Positions 13,665-22,528 of a DNA stretch of 34,046 nt are shown here, one piece after another. Within the stretch, counting starts at the first letter, position 1. Every line of letters starts with the position of its first letter. Below the pieces are notes generated by a model. That model was not told where the DNA came from and did no database searches. It saw only the letters and a program-made list of their open reading frames with translations. The stretch is from the IMG/VR virus record IMGVR_UViG_3300044712_002400, positions 1-34,046 of that record. One strand, given 5' to 3'. This DNA is from a virus. A program made the position numbers and the translations under genes.

Positions 13665-15022
13665 GCGCCATTGGTCACGGCCTCAAGCCCCTCAGTGAGA
13701 AGCAACGGGAGATCGTCGCCTCCATTAAATATCACTCGCAAGTCTTCGCGATCGGCGGCAAGCGCTCAGGCAAGAGCACAGCTTGCGGGTTCGCTGCAGC
13801 AAAGATGACGTGGCGTTGGGCGCCGGGTCGCGATGGCTTTATGTTCGCCCCCACAGAGGCCCTCTTAAAAGACCTCAACCTTGCAAGGTGGAAGGAGAGC
13901 GCGCCGCCCAACCTCTACGAGATCAAGGCGGATGGCGACAAAGAGAATGGGCCTCATATCCTCTGCTATCACCCCCAGCAGAGCGGGCCTCCTAAGACCT
14001 CAAAGATTTATCTCCGGACAGAGAAGGCCTTCGATCGTATCGAGGGGTTCACCTGCGCCTGGGCCTATGGCGAGGAGATACAGGACTGCCCTCGCGCCTG
14101 GTCTCTCGCGCAAGATCGTCTGTCCGATAAAGAGGCTGAGCACAGAACCTTATTCGGCGCTGGCATCCCGGAGAACGGTTGGCTCGAGGAAGAGTATAAC
14201 GAGTTCAAGGATGGGTATTATCGAGAGGACATCGACGCCGTCTGGGTACATTGCAGCACGCGACACAACCAGCTCTATTTGCCAGACGACTACATCCAAA
14301 AGCAGGAGGCCAACCTCTCCATAGAAGAGTTTGAGATGCGATCAGAGGGCCACTTCCAAAAGGCGCACGGCACCATCCATCCGAACTTCAACAAAGATGT
14401 TCACGTCCAACCCTGGGACTTCATTCGAGGAAGGAAGGTCTGGGCCGGGAAGGACTTCAACATCAACCCCCAAACCGTTGGCTTCTCTCAGGTGAACGAC
14501 GCGGGTCAGCTTCACTTCTTTGATGAGCACTACTTGAGGAACGCCTCTACTCCCGATCACGCTCGAGCGATTGTCGAGTGGTGCGAGCGCAACGAGATCG
14601 ACCACACAGACGCCTCGCAGTTTGCCATCATCCCAGACGCTACAGGCAAAGCCAGAGGCCGGGAGACCTTTGACCTCTCGAGCGCGCATCAAGTCTTGCG
14701 GCAGTTTGGCTTTCACTTGAACGTGCCCCCGGAGAACCCCAGGCGAACCAACCGCGATGAGACTGTGAACTGGGCGCTGCGCGCCAAGGATGGGCGCGTG
14801 CGGCTGCTCTTTGACCCGCGCTGCAGGAACATCATCAAGTCTGTCTCTGGCATCAAAGAGCAGGGCCGCGACCTCCCCACCAATGAGCTCTCTCACTGGG
14901 ATGACTGCGTTGGCTATGTTGTTTGTCGTCTGTACCCTGTTCGTTCCGAGGAGCCACCACCCGATCCCATCTCCATCAGCCGCAAGAGTGTTCGGAAGCA
15001 CGGAAAATATTCGCGTTTGTAA
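13661..15022 (+). CDS. terL: Terminase large subunit
   Basis: 453 residues. Walker A is GKRSGKST at 33-40; Walker B with a catalytic Glu is CAWAYGEEIQD around 132-142. The RNase-H-like nuclease domain opens with GKDFNINP (Asp265) and closes with HWDDCVGY around residue 414. These are the ATPase motor and headful or cos nuclease of tailed-phage packaging. It docks on the portal and drives DNA into the prohead using the small subunit for recognition. ATGA overlap with the preceding gene supports the start. Length is normal. Confidence 0.93.
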   Translation: MSAIGHGLKPLSEKQREIVASIKYHSQVFAIGGKRSGKSTACGFAAAKMTWRWAPGRDGFMFAPTEALLKDLNLARWKESAPPNLYEIKADGDKENGPHILCYHPQQSGPPKTSKIYLRTEKAFDRIEGFTCAWAYGEEIQDCPRAWSLAQDRLSDKEAEHRTLFGAGIPENGWLEEEYNEFKDGYYREDIDAVWVHCSTRHNQLYLPDDYIQKQEANLSIEEFEMRSEGHFQKAHGTIHPNFNKDVHVQPWDFIRGRKVWAGKDFNINPQTVGFSQVNDAGQLHFFDEHYLRNASTPDHARAIVEWCERNEIDHTDASQFAIIPDATGKARGRETFDLSSAHQVLRQFGFHLNVPPENPRRTNRDETVNWALRAKDGRVRLLFDPRCRNIIKSVSGIKEQGRDLPTNELSHWDDCVGYVVCRLYPVRSEEPPPDPISISRKSVRKHGKYSRL

Positions 15023-15068
15023 TGTTATTGTATTGGCAAAAGTAAGTTGATTCTGCCAATCTATTGGC

Positions 15069-16589
15069 ATGCTTTCTCTCCCCAAGACAGGACCCGAATC
15101 CCCCAAAGACCGGCGGCGGTACGCGCTGCAGTACTCCACTGGTCTGACGCCTGACACCCTCGCCTCTGTGTACTCGAGCGCGGACCAGGGCGACCTCTCC
15201 GGGCTGATGGAGCTCGAGCAAGAGATTCTCAAGGATGAGCTCATCGGCGGGTATGCCGACATCGCCCTGGGGTCTCTCTCGCAACGAGAGCTGCTCGTCA
15301 CTCCCTCTCGACACGACCCCGAGCAAGGGCGCGCCGCTGAGGTCGCCTCTGCCGTCAAGGGTTGGATGTCCACCTTCAAGAACGTCGAAGTGCAGGGCAC
15401 TGGGCTCGCAGAGATTGGCGAGCTGCCAGAGGTGACAGAGGTGATCGACTCCGCGATGTATTTTGGCTTGAGTTTGCCCTGGGCCTATTGGGATACGCCG
15501 GCGGGCGAGCGACTGCCCAGGCCCGTCGCCGTCGAGCAGCTTGACCAACGCCGCTATCGACTGCGCCCAGACTCCAACGAGATCTTATTGGAGAGCGCCC
15601 AGTCCGGTTGGCAGGGTCAACCCATCTCTGCCTTTGACCCGTGGAACCTCATCCCTGTGGTGGGTCGCTCGATGAGCCCTCGCAAAGAGTTCGCCGGGTG
15701 CGGCCGCGCTGTATCAATTTTATACTATATCAAAAATACAGTGGGCCGATTGTCGATGATGAGCTATGGCGAGCGCTTTGCTGTGCCGGCTGTCATCGGA
15801 TCTTTTGATGGCGACGTCAATGATGTGGAGGTCGCCTACAATAAGAAGACCCAAGAGAGGCTCGAGAAGTTTATCGAAGGGTTTATGAGCGACGCGGCCG
15901 GCCTCTTCCCTCCGGGCTTTAAGGTCGATATCGCGCAGGTCCCCAGGGACGGGCACAACTTCTTTCTGTTCTTAGAGCAGAGCTGTCAGCGCGGGATCGC
16001 GACGGCGTTCTTTGGGCAGGATGGCACGAGCTCAGGGCAGGGCGGGTCACTCGCCAAGGCGTACATCAACGAGAAGAGCCGCCTCGATTCCATTGGTCGG
16101 AGAGGTCGCCGGGTGACTGGCTTCTATCGTCGTCTCTTTGGGTACGCAGTCGAGCTCCACTTTGGACCCGGGACTCCTTCCCCTGACATCGCCTTTGGCC
16201 TGACCCCAGATGAGAAGTTGGCCGTAGACAAAGACGCCATCAAGACCGCGGTGGAGTTGGGCCTCCCTGTGTCGCTTGACTACGCGCTCGCTGCGCTCTC
16301 TCTGCCTGAGCCTGCAGACGGCGCGGTCCTCATCGATGGCAACGTGTGGGACGGCATCAACAAGCGCCGCCAACCCACCATCTTGACCGGCAAAGACCTT
16401 GCCTCTGCGATGAGCACGGGTCTCTATCCGTTGACATCGGGGCTCAATGGCGGACTGGGTATCGACGCCGGGCTAACGCTCGATCGAATGGGTATCCCGC
16501 GCGACCCAGCAAAGCCGGCGTATGTCCCGCCCGTCGTCACTGCAGCCAAGGCTGACGCCACAACCCCACCCAAGGAAGAACCTAAATGA
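15069..16589 (+). CDS. Portal protein (Mu gp29/DUF935-like)
   Basis: 506 residues from ATG 15069. Position after the large terminase and the overall sequence fit the portal: N-terminal acidic helical region, a central YGERFAVPAVIGSF segment like the conserved stretch of Mu gp29/DUF935 portals, and GQGGSLAKAYINEKSRLDSI in the wing-stem region. The portal forms the dodecameric DNA gate. No good Shine-Dalgarno precedes the ATG. The leader 15032-15069 instead has ATTGGCA/TGCCAAT repeats, which could form a hairpin. The stop overlaps the next start by ATGA. Confidence 0.8.
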   Translation: MLSLPKTGPESPKDRRRYALQYSTGLTPDTLASVYSSADQGDLSGLMELEQEILKDELIGGYADIALGSLSQRELLVTPSRHDPEQGRAAEVASAVKGWMSTFKNVEVQGTGLAEIGELPEVTEVIDSAMYFGLSLPWAYWDTPAGERLPRPVAVEQLDQRRYRLRPDSNEILLESAQSGWQGQPISAFDPWNLIPVVGRSMSPRKEFAGCGRAVSILYYIKNTVGRLSMMSYGERFAVPAVIGSFDGDVNDVEVAYNKKTQERLEKFIEGFMSDAAGLFPPGFKVDIAQVPRDGHNFFLFLEQSCQRGIATAFFGQDGTSSGQGGSLAKAYINEKSRLDSIGRRGRRVTGFYRRLFGYAVELHFGPGTPSPDIAFGLTPDEKLAVDKDAIKTAVELGLPVSLDYALAALSLPEPADGAVLIDGNVWDGINKRRQPTILTGKDLASAMSTGLYPLTSGLNGGLGIDAGLTLDRMGIPRDPAKPAYVPPVVTAAKADATTPPKEEPK

Positions 16590-17836
16590 GCGCTCTCATC
16601 GGTGTATCGAAGCGATTCAATATCCCCATCATTCGCCGCGTCGCGACCATTGACGTCAGCTCCATCAATGAAGAGGACCGCTCCTTTGATGTCGTTTGGA
16701 CCACAGGAGCTCGCCGCGTCACCTTCTCGTGGGAGGAGTGGGGGCGCATTGAAGAAGAGCTAGACCTTGCGGGCGCTGACCTCACGAGGCTCAACAACGG
16801 CGGCCCTTATTTCAAGGACCACGCGACCTGGTCGATCGACAACCAACTGGGCGTCATCGTGGATGGGTCCTGTGTCATCGACCTTGAAAAGAAAGAGGGT
16901 CGTTGTCGGGTTCGCCTGAGCAAGGGGACGCACGTTGAGCGCTATTGGCTCGACATCAAAGACAAGATCCTGCGTCAAGTCTCTGTCGGCTATCAGGTCG
17001 ATAAGTATGTTGTGACCCGCGAAGAGGGGCGCTTGCCTCTGTATCGCGCGACGGAATGGACTCCGCTCGAGGTTTCCCAGGTCGGTATCGGCGCAGACCC
17101 GGGGGCACAAGTCAGAAGCGCCGATTCACCCGAACCCAAATTGTACGGCTGCATGGTCGTGTACCAAAACGAACCAGCCAAGGAGAACAGAGCGATGGGC
17201 AAGAAGAACATGATCCCCAACCAGGGGAAGAAGCGCGCGATGGATGACGCGACCAAGACCAAGGCGAGCGATATCCTGAAAGAGTACATCACCGATGAGG
17301 CCAAGTGCACCGAGTGCTGCGATAAGATCGCGGCGCTCTGGCCCGAAGAGACGGCGAGCGGTAGCGGCGAGATGAGCGCCGTCGCCAAAGCCCTTGGCTG
17401 CAAAGAGGGCGCCTCTGTCGCTGACATCGTCAAGGCCGCGACCAATGTGCGCGCGCTCTGCGACTCCTTAGAAGCTCAGCTCGAGGATGCCCAGGGCGAC
17501 GATGACGATGAGTTCGACAGCAACGAGAAGAAGGGCCTGCACCGGGGTCTCAACCTCGTGAGTGAGACCTTTGCCCGCGAGCTCTTTGACTCGAACCCTG
17601 AGCTCTACCGCGCCAAGGTCGCCAAGGTGAAGCCGCTCGACAGCAAGCCCCCGGCGGCCAACCCCAAGGAGCGCAAGACCCTCTCCGACCATGAGAGCGA
17701 GTCGAGCGATGCCAAGATGGCGGCTGAGGTCGAGGCCGAGGAGAAGCGCCTCTTGGAGCTGAACCCCAAGCTGACCCGGGGTGAGGCCTATAAGCAGGCC
17801 TTTAAAGTCGTCAAGGAGAAGCGCGCGCGTTCGTAA
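16586..17836 (+). CDS. Prohead protease fused to scaffold
   Basis: 416 residues. The first 180 resemble HK97-type (S78/U35) prohead proteases: KDHATW with His79, SVGYQV with Ser133 and the conserved end TPLEVSQVGIGADPGAQVRS (159-178). The rest is charged, helical and Lys/Glu-rich, like a scaffolding domain (acidic run near 310). It cleaves scaffold and capsid precursors during head maturation. The start ATGA overlaps the portal. An internal start at 17195 probably yields the free scaffold. The catalytic assignment is by pattern only. Confidence 0.75.
   Translation: MSALIGVSKRFNIPIIRRVATIDVSSINEEDRSFDVVWTTGARRVTFSWEEWGRIEEELDLAGADLTRLNNGGPYFKDHATWSIDNQLGVIVDGSCVIDLEKKEGRCRVRLSKGTHVERYWLDIKDKILRQVSVGYQVDKYVVTREEGRLPLYRATEWTPLEVSQVGIGADPGAQVRSADSPEPKLYGCMVVYQNEPAKENRAMGKKNMIPNQGKKRAMDDATKTKASDILKEYITDEAKCTECCDKIAALWPEETASGSGEMSAVAKALGCKEGASVADIVKAATNVRALCDSLEAQLEDAQGDDDDEFDSNEKKGLHRGLNLVSETFARELFDSNPELYRAKVAKVKPLDSKPPAANPKERKTLSDHESESSDAKMAAEVEAEEKRLLELNPKLTRGEAYKQAFKVVKEKRARS
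17195..17836 (+). CDS. Nested in-frame scaffolding protein
   Basis: ATG 17195 lies in frame inside the protease gene (its residue 204). AAGGAG (17180-17185) is placed 9 nt upstream, as strong as any start in the window. The product would be 213 residues, exactly the charged helical scaffold part (MGKKNMIPNQGKKRAMDD onward). Nested scaffold genes sharing the protease C-terminus are known, for example lambda C and Nu3. This is an inference from the Shine-Dalgarno and the domain boundary. Confidence 0.6.
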   Translation: MGKKNMIPNQGKKRAMDDATKTKASDILKEYITDEAKCTECCDKIAALWPEETASGSGEMSAVAKALGCKEGASVADIVKAATNVRALCDSLEAQLEDAQGDDDDEFDSNEKKGLHRGLNLVSETFARELFDSNPELYRAKVAKVKPLDSKPPAANPKERKTLSDHESESSDAKMAAEVEAEEKRLLELNPKLTRGEAYKQAFKVVKEKRARS

Positions 17837-17875
17837 TAACAAATCGGGTTCGTCCTAACGAATCGGGTCAGTGAA

Positions 17876-17897
17876 CAACTGGGGAATTCCCCAGTTG
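17876..17897. repeat. Dispersed palindrome, copy 7
   Basis: A 22-bp perfect palindrome (core 17877-17896). It lies between the protease/scaffold gene and the capsid cement gene, 16 nt before ATG 17913 with AGGAG between. Just upstream, AATCGGGT occurs twice (17842-17868). Confidence 0.95.
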
Positions 17898-17912
17898 AAA
17901 AGGAGCAACGAG

Positions 17913-18668
17913 ATGACCACAGGAACCGTACTCAACAACGTTGGCGTGATGAATGCCCAGGCAGACGGCGCGATCGCGCTCTGCCGCGTCATCAAGCCGG
18001 CGGGCCTCGACAGCAACAACAAGGCAGAGGTCGCCGTCGCCACCGCAGCAAAGGCGGCGAGCGTCGCCAACATCGATCGCGTGATCGGCGTCAGCACCCC
18101 AGACCGCGACACGGCGAGCGGCGAGAACGTCAACTACTACAGCCAACCCGGGTCGCGGGTGCTGTTCACGGCAGGCGCCGCCATCGCCGCAGACAAAGAC
18201 CTCATGGCGACCACAGACGGCAAGGTGATCGAGGCGACCTTCAGCGCCGGCCAGACCACCCAGCTGGTGGGTCGCAGCTATGAAGCAGCGGCCGCAGACG
18301 GCGACCTCTTTGGAGGACTCTTCTTTCCGCAGCTGGTGTCCGGCCAGTCGCTTGGCGTCCAAGGTGCTGACCTGGTCGCTGCAAACAATCTCGTCTTAGG
18401 GTCGGACGGCAACACCTTCGAAGTGACGGGGGCGACGCAAATCAACCTCATCGCCTCAACCAACTTTCAGAACGGGTCGCTCATCACACTGCTCTTTGCG
18501 GCGGGGCCTACGGTCAAGCACAACCAGGCGACGGCCGGCGTCAACACCACCATCCAACTCGCAGGCGCCGCAGACTTTGTGGCGACGGCAGGGGATACCC
18601 TGAGCCTGCGCCTCTGCGAAATCGGCGGAGTGGTCGCCTGGCGTGAAGTCTCTCGCGCCGTCATCTAA
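17913..18668 (+). CDS. Capsid decoration (cement) protein with added beta domain
   Basis: 251 residues from ATG 17913 with AGGAG 9 nt upstream. Residues 1-120 resemble the small DUF2190-type capsid cement family: Gly/Ala-rich, beta-stranded, with IGVSTPDRDTASGENVNYYS and a dense valine/alanine pattern. From about 150 a second beta-rich domain follows (GATQINLIASTNF, FVATAGDTLSLRL). This looks like a tandem fusion to a surface-exposed decoration domain that may bind the capsid exterior. The location between protease and major capsid protein is typical. Homology is by recall. Confidence 0.65.
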   Translation: MTTGTVLNNVGVMNAQADGAIALCRVIKPAGLDSNNKAEVAVATAAKAASVANIDRVIGVSTPDRDTASGENVNYYSQPGSRVLFTAGAAIAADKDLMATTDGKVIEATFSAGQTTQLVGRSYEAAAADGDLFGGLFFPQLVSGQSLGVQGADLVAANNLVLGSDGNTFEVTGATQINLIASTNFQNGSLITLLFAAGPTVKHNQATAGVNTTIQLAGAADFVATAGDTLSLRLCEIGGVVAWREVSRAVI

Positions 18669-18689
18669 CCTTTGAGTCAACTTGGTACA

Positions 18690-18704
18690 GTGTCATTGTG
18701 ACAC
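18690..18704 (+). promoter_or_regulatory. Short hairpin before the major capsid gene
   Basis: GTGTCA-TTG-TGACAC is a perfect inverted repeat 15 nt before ATG 18720. The Shine-Dalgarno (AGAAAG) is weak, so this hairpin may affect translation or stability of the capsid message. Confidence 0.35.
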
Positions 18705-18719
18705 AGAAAGAAAACGACG

Positions 18720-19664
18720 ATGCCAACCGGAGCAGATTACCAGGCGAACCGTACCCTGAGCGGGTTCGCCATTCGTTATCAGAACAGCGCCTACATCGCA
18801 GACCTGGTCAGCCCTGTCTGTGAGGTCGAGTCAAAGAGCGGCTTCTACTACAGCTTTGGCGAGACCGACGACTTTGACGAGTACGAGACCAACGCCTCTG
18901 AGGAGGGCGCCGTCTCTGAGTCCAAGGGCAAGCGTCAGCGCAACCAGTACGACACCACTCCTTTTTCACACAAGGAGTTCGTCAGCGCTGAGGCAGAAGA
19001 AGAGGGCAACCTCATCAACCTGCCTGAGATTGATCTCGCCGTGAACCGGGTGACAGATGTTGTCTTGCGCAAGCGAGAGATCGCCGTCGCCAATAAGCTC
19101 ACCAACACGGCCAACTATCCCGCAGGGTTTCGCCTCGCCGTCGTCAACAAGTGGGGCACGGCGACGATGAAGCAAATCCTTGACGTCATCAACGATGCCA
19201 AAGACGTGCTTGTCGAGGATAGCGGCCCGCTGCAGTTGACCTGTGGGCGGGTCGTTGCGCGCGCTCTCTGTACGAACGCCAACCTCATCGCGGCCGTGAC
19301 CCCCACCAAGGCGGTCGGTCAGCTCAAACTCGAGCAGCTCGCGGAGCTCTTAGAGGTCGATCGCATTGTGGTCGGCAAAGCCAAGAAGACGACCAAGGTC
19401 AAGAACAAGACGACCAAGAGCTTCATCTGGGGGGACTTCGCGATCCTGAACTACGTGAACCCCAAGCCTTCCTGGATTGGTACGACGGGTCACAACGTCA
19501 GCTTCCGTCGCAAGCTCAAGGGCCTGAGCATGAGGACCTATGTGCTCCCCAACATGGAGCGCGGGTCGGATGGTGGGACGGAGATCAAGGTCAGCATGAT
19601 CGAGGACTACGCCAAGATCGTGAACGACGCCGCGGGGTATCTGTTCAGCGCCTGCACCGCGTAA
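18720..19664 (+). CDS. Major capsid protein
   Basis: 314 residues. The order protease, cement, this gene, then connectors identifies it, and the size suits an HK97-fold capsid subunit. The N-terminal region is acidic and contains FSHKEFVSAEAEEEG, similar to the E-loop and N-arm region of Mu/Lambda-E-like coat proteins. Residues 125-200 are a mixed alpha/beta core (AVNKWGTATMKQILDVINDA), and the C-terminus has the Tyr/Asn-rich strands of the A-domain. It forms the icosahedral shell. TAA is followed 2 nt later by palindrome copy 8. Assignment is by position and composition. Confidence 0.8.
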   Translation: MPTGADYQANRTLSGFAIRYQNSAYIADLVSPVCEVESKSGFYYSFGETDDFDEYETNASEEGAVSESKGKRQRNQYDTTPFSHKEFVSAEAEEEGNLINLPEIDLAVNRVTDVVLRKREIAVANKLTNTANYPAGFRLAVVNKWGTATMKQILDVINDAKDVLVEDSGPLQLTCGRVVARALCTNANLIAAVTPTKAVGQLKLEQLAELLEVDRIVVGKAKKTTKVKNKTTKSFIWGDFAILNYVNPKPSWIGTTGHNVSFRRKLKGLSMRTYVLPNMERGSDGGTEIKVSMIEDYAKIVNDAAGYLFSACTA

Positions 19665-19665
19665 C

Positions 19666-19687
19666 CAACTGGGGAATTCCCCAGTTG
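19666..19687. repeat. Dispersed palindrome, copy 8
   Basis: A 22-bp perfect palindrome (core 19667-19686) filling the gap between the capsid stop (2 nt upstream) and ATG 19701 (14 nt downstream). It is the clearest stop-palindrome-Shine-Dalgarno-start arrangement. Confidence 0.95.
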
Positions 19688-19700
19688 AAAGAGAGAGACG

Positions 19701-20150
19701 ATGGCTTACCTCACCCTCGATGAACTCAAGACCCGAATCTCCGAAGACGAGTTGAAGCGCCTCACGCGCGACGACCCGCTTGACGAGCCCAAGATCAACG
19801 CGGCCCTCGCTGATGCGAGCTCTGCGATCGATGAGTTTGCTGTGGGGACAGAGGGGTATCCCTGGGCAACGGTCCCGTCGCAGGCCTTAGACTGCTGCTT
19901 TGCCATCACGCAATGTTATTTGCATCAGAGGAGTTGGCCCGGGACTCCCATCCCGCTGCATATCTCGGAGCCGTACAGCCGGGCCAAGACGCAGCTCAAA
20001 GACCTGCGCGACAAGAAGATCTCCTGGGTCCTCACCAACGCCCCAGAGATAGCCAACAAGAGCTCGGCGTTCGTCTCCATGCCCAACGATGAACCCACCT
20101 ATGACAGCCCCCGCCAAGCCCGCCTTGGGAAGCTGAGGAAGATCTTCTAA
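19701..20150 (+). CDS. Head-tail connector (Mu gp36/DUF1320-like)
   Basis: 149 residues from ATG 19701. The N-terminus YLTLDELKTRISEDELKRLT matches the opening of DUF1320/Mu gp36 proteins, and the helical body with an aromatic Cys stretch fits this connector family. It sits at the head-to-tail joint below the portal. The stop overlaps the next start as TAATG. Confidence 0.75.
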   Translation: MAYLTLDELKTRISEDELKRLTRDDPLDEPKINAALADASSAIDEFAVGTEGYPWATVPSQALDCCFAITQCYLHQRSWPGTPIPLHISEPYSRAKTQLKDLRDKKISWVLTNAPEIANKSSAFVSMPNDEPTYDSPRQARLGKLRKIF

Positions 20151-20617
20151 TGAGCAGCGTCATCCGCCAAATCATCGAGCGGGTCATCGCCACGATGCCT
20201 CAGATTGTGCCGCGCACAGAGGGGACCCTCTTCCCCTTTCGCGTCTGGGATGGCTCCAAGCCGCTCGATGAAGTCGATATGCCGGACCTCTATCGCGCGT
20301 TCCGGGTGGTCATCGGCGCTTCGCGGACACCACGAACGAACAGCAACCGCGACACCACCTGGCTCGCGGCCGCGCTGGAAATTCATATCGGCTATCCCTG
20401 GTACACCATCAACGCGAAGGAGGCGAGCCGCGCCGGGATAGAGGCTATCTGCGCGGAGGATACCTCTGACATTCAAATCGCTCTGTGTCGCAAACGGCTC
20501 GCCGCGTTGCACACCATTGGGGCCGTCCGGTCGTTGATACCAGAGTCAACGCGCCGGGGGACCCGCACTCAAATCATCCCGTTTTATCTGGAGTGGGGAC
20601 AGCCGAACAATGCTTAA
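20150..20617 (+). CDS. Neck/tail-terminator-like protein
   Basis: 155 residues from ATG 20150 (TAATG coupling). It has the alpha/beta pattern of connector and tail-terminator proteins: a helical start, then beta strands such as ALEIHIGYPWYTI, a central helix and a final beta strand ending FYLEWGQ. Position between connector and tail tube supports a neck or tail-completion role. Family not firmly recognised. Confidence 0.6.
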   Translation: MSSVIRQIIERVIATMPQIVPRTEGTLFPFRVWDGSKPLDEVDMPDLYRAFRVVIGASRTPRTNSNRDTTWLAAALEIHIGYPWYTINAKEASRAGIEAICAEDTSDIQIALCRKRLAALHTIGAVRSLIPESTRRGTRTQIIPFYLEWGQPNNA

Positions 20618-20972
20618 GCTCAAAGTCGAAGTCGAGGTCAAGAAGGTCACCATCAAGGCAGATGTGCCTATGCTCGAGGAGGTGACCAAGGTCGCGATGA
20701 AGGTGCTCAAAGAGCAGCTCTCGCGCGGCATCGACGCCAACGGAGTGCAGCATACGCACAAGGATGGGACGCCCTGGGACTTTCGAGAGAGCGGCGACCT
20801 GCTTGACACAATGACGACCTCACCCGGCGAGATTGTTATCACCGCAGAGCACGCGGAATTCTTACACCAAAAAGCGCCTCTTGATGGTCTCGCTCCTGCC
20901 TTTGAGGAGCAGCTGGGTCAAGAGCTACAAGAGACGGCGGAGCGACTGCTCCTCGTCGAGGAGGAAAAGTAA
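20610..20972 (+). CDS. HK97 gp10/Mu gpG-like head-tail joining protein
   Basis: 120 residues; ATG 20610 overlaps the previous gene by 8 nt. The N-terminal strands are Lys/Val-rich, followed by helices and TPWDFRESGDLLDTM-like residues in the middle, as in small phage virion-morphogenesis or tail-completion proteins. The stop TAA abuts the tail tube ATG. Function inferred from position. Confidence 0.6.
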   Translation: MLKLKVEVEVKKVTIKADVPMLEEVTKVAMKVLKEQLSRGIDANGVQHTHKDGTPWDFRESGDLLDTMTTSPGEIVITAEHAEFLHQKAPLDGLAPAFEEQLGQELQETAERLLLVEEEK

Positions 20973-22217
20973 ATGCCACTTACAGATCAAGGCGCTCTTA
21001 CCCAGGTCAAGCGATGGAATCACGCGGTAGAAGCGAGCGCGGTACGCGGCACCCCGGGCGGCTTCACGAACGGGCGACACTCCGCAGAAGGAGCCCGGAA
21101 GTTTGGCAGGAACAAGCGCGCCAACAATACCCAGATGGGGTCCCGTCGCCAAACCTACGGGAGCAAGCCGGGCCAGAAGACCTTCTCTCTGGATACCCGA
21201 CTCATCGCGACAGAGTATTTGTACACAGACTACAAAGACATTCTCGCGACGGTGTTTGGGAAGGAGCTCGCTGCCTCGACTCTGGTGATGACGGCCGCTT
21301 CTGGTACCATCAACGGCTGCACGATCACTTCTGGTATCCCGGATCCTGTGGTCCGAGTAGGCCTCTCCAATGGCCTCTTCTATATCGTGCCGGTCAAGAG
21401 CTTCGTCGCGCCCAACCTTGTGTTTGGATACACCCTGCCTGCGCTTGGCGGGGCGACGATCACCTCTGTCACGAACGCCAACCAACGCGCGGGCGGCTGC
21501 TTCGTCGAGTCGCTCGATGCTCCCTCTTCCTTCTGTGTCGAGAGTGACCAGGGCGGCGAGCCCAACCAAGTGGGAGTGCGCGCCAAAGGCTGCATCCCAA
21601 CGATGTCTCTGGGCTTCGATATGGCGAAGCATCTGGAGTTTATTCTCAATTGGTTGGGGATTGATTGGGACGACCCCACCATCTCTCCTCCGTCGCAGCT
21701 CGCGGACCCCGTCAATAACGCGACGGCAGACTTCTGCGCGGCACAATGTGACGTGCTCTTTCAAAGCATCACCACACCTGTTGTTGCGGCGCAGCAACAA
21801 GTCTCCACGCTCGACATCAAGCTGAGCCCCACCTGGTTGATGCTCGATGCGACCCAATCGCGCCTCTCCTCGGGAGCCAACCCGGGGTCGGCTATCTTCA
21901 ACATCAAGCGCAGCGCGCCCTTTGAAGAGCTAATCAAGATGGGGATGCGCCTTGCGGATAAAGCCTGGATTACCAGCCGCAGCGCCGGCACCATCGGTCA
22001 GCTGATGTTCACCTGGTACGACGGCGACCCGGGGCAGACGGGAACCCGCGCGATCGCGCTGCACTTCCGAAACGCGAAGCTCGATGACGACCCAGCCGAG
22101 GGCGATAACGGCGGCATCATGGGCCATAACCTCGACTTCAAAGTAGAGGACCCCATTGATGCAGACGCCATTGGCACGCTCAAGACCCGCGCTTCTCTGC
22201 ACATCTTCAACAACTAA
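20973..22217 (+). CDS. Major tail (tube) protein
   Basis: 414 residues from ATG 20973, with GAGGAGG upstream. It lies between the connectors and the tail chaperones, where siphophages encode the tail tube. It is beta-rich with Thr/Gly/Asn-rich loops (YKDILATVFGKEL, GRDIVG-like strands, TWYDGDPGQTGTRAIALHFR) and a C-terminal strand-rich part (GHNLDFKVEDPIDADAIG). No sheath gene follows, so a non-contractile tail is implied. It would polymerise into the tube through which DNA is delivered. Confidence 0.7.
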   Translation: MPLTDQGALTQVKRWNHAVEASAVRGTPGGFTNGRHSAEGARKFGRNKRANNTQMGSRRQTYGSKPGQKTFSLDTRLIATEYLYTDYKDILATVFGKELAASTLVMTAASGTINGCTITSGIPDPVVRVGLSNGLFYIVPVKSFVAPNLVFGYTLPALGGATITSVTNANQRAGGCFVESLDAPSSFCVESDQGGEPNQVGVRAKGCIPTMSLGFDMAKHLEFILNWLGIDWDDPTISPPSQLADPVNNATADFCAAQCDVLFQSITTPVVAAQQQVSTLDIKLSPTWLMLDATQSRLSSGANPGSAIFNIKRSAPFEELIKMGMRLADKAWITSRSAGTIGQLMFTWYDGDPGQTGTRAIALHFRNAKLDDDPAEGDNGGIMGHNLDFKVEDPIDADAIGTLKTRASLHIFNN

Positions 22218-22229
22218 GAAGGAGGACCC

Positions 22230-22526
22230 GTGGCTATCTCAGACAAAGACAAGCTCTTTATCAGAGAGCAATTTGCAAAGGCCCAGGAAGCCAAGGCACT
22301 GCTCGCGCTCGATGAGAGCGAGGAGGCGCCCGAGCTGCTCTATGCCGTGGAAGAAGAGGAGGCTATCTGCGCGGTGCGAGTGCCGATGAAGCAGCCTCAC
22401 TGCTTTGAGCTCTGGGCGGTGGATCGAACCTCGACGCCGCTGCAGGGGGTCAAGGTCGGCACCCAGAACGAGTACGGCCAATTCCATTGGAGCCAACTGG
22501 GGAATTCCCCAGTTGAAGAGGGGTGA
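22230..22526 (+). CDS. Small tail-region protein ending in palindrome-encoded residues
   Basis: 98 residues starting at GTG 22230, with AAGGAGG upstream. It is acidic and helical. The last residues, SQLGNSPVEEG, are encoded by palindrome copy 9, so the C-terminus may have been extended by the element. It sits between the tail tube and the tail chaperone genes. No family recognised. The stop overlaps the alternative GTG start (22523) of the next gene. Confidence 0.65.
   Translation: MAISDKDKLFIREQFAKAQEAKALLALDESEEAPELLYAVEEEEAICAVRVPMKQPHCFELWAVDRTSTPLQGVKVGTQNEYGQFHWSQLGNSPVEEG
22494..22515. repeat. Dispersed palindrome, copy 9 (in frame)
   Basis: A 22-bp perfect palindrome (core 22495-22514). 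It is in frame at the C-terminus of 22230-22526 and also 14 nt before ATG 22529, the same distance to the next start as in the intergenic copies. Confidence 0.95.
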
Positions 22527-22528
22527 TC

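Noticed and set aside
14342-15400. Minus-strand frame of 352 codons across terminase and portal
   Set aside because: Antisense shadow of two well-supported genes.
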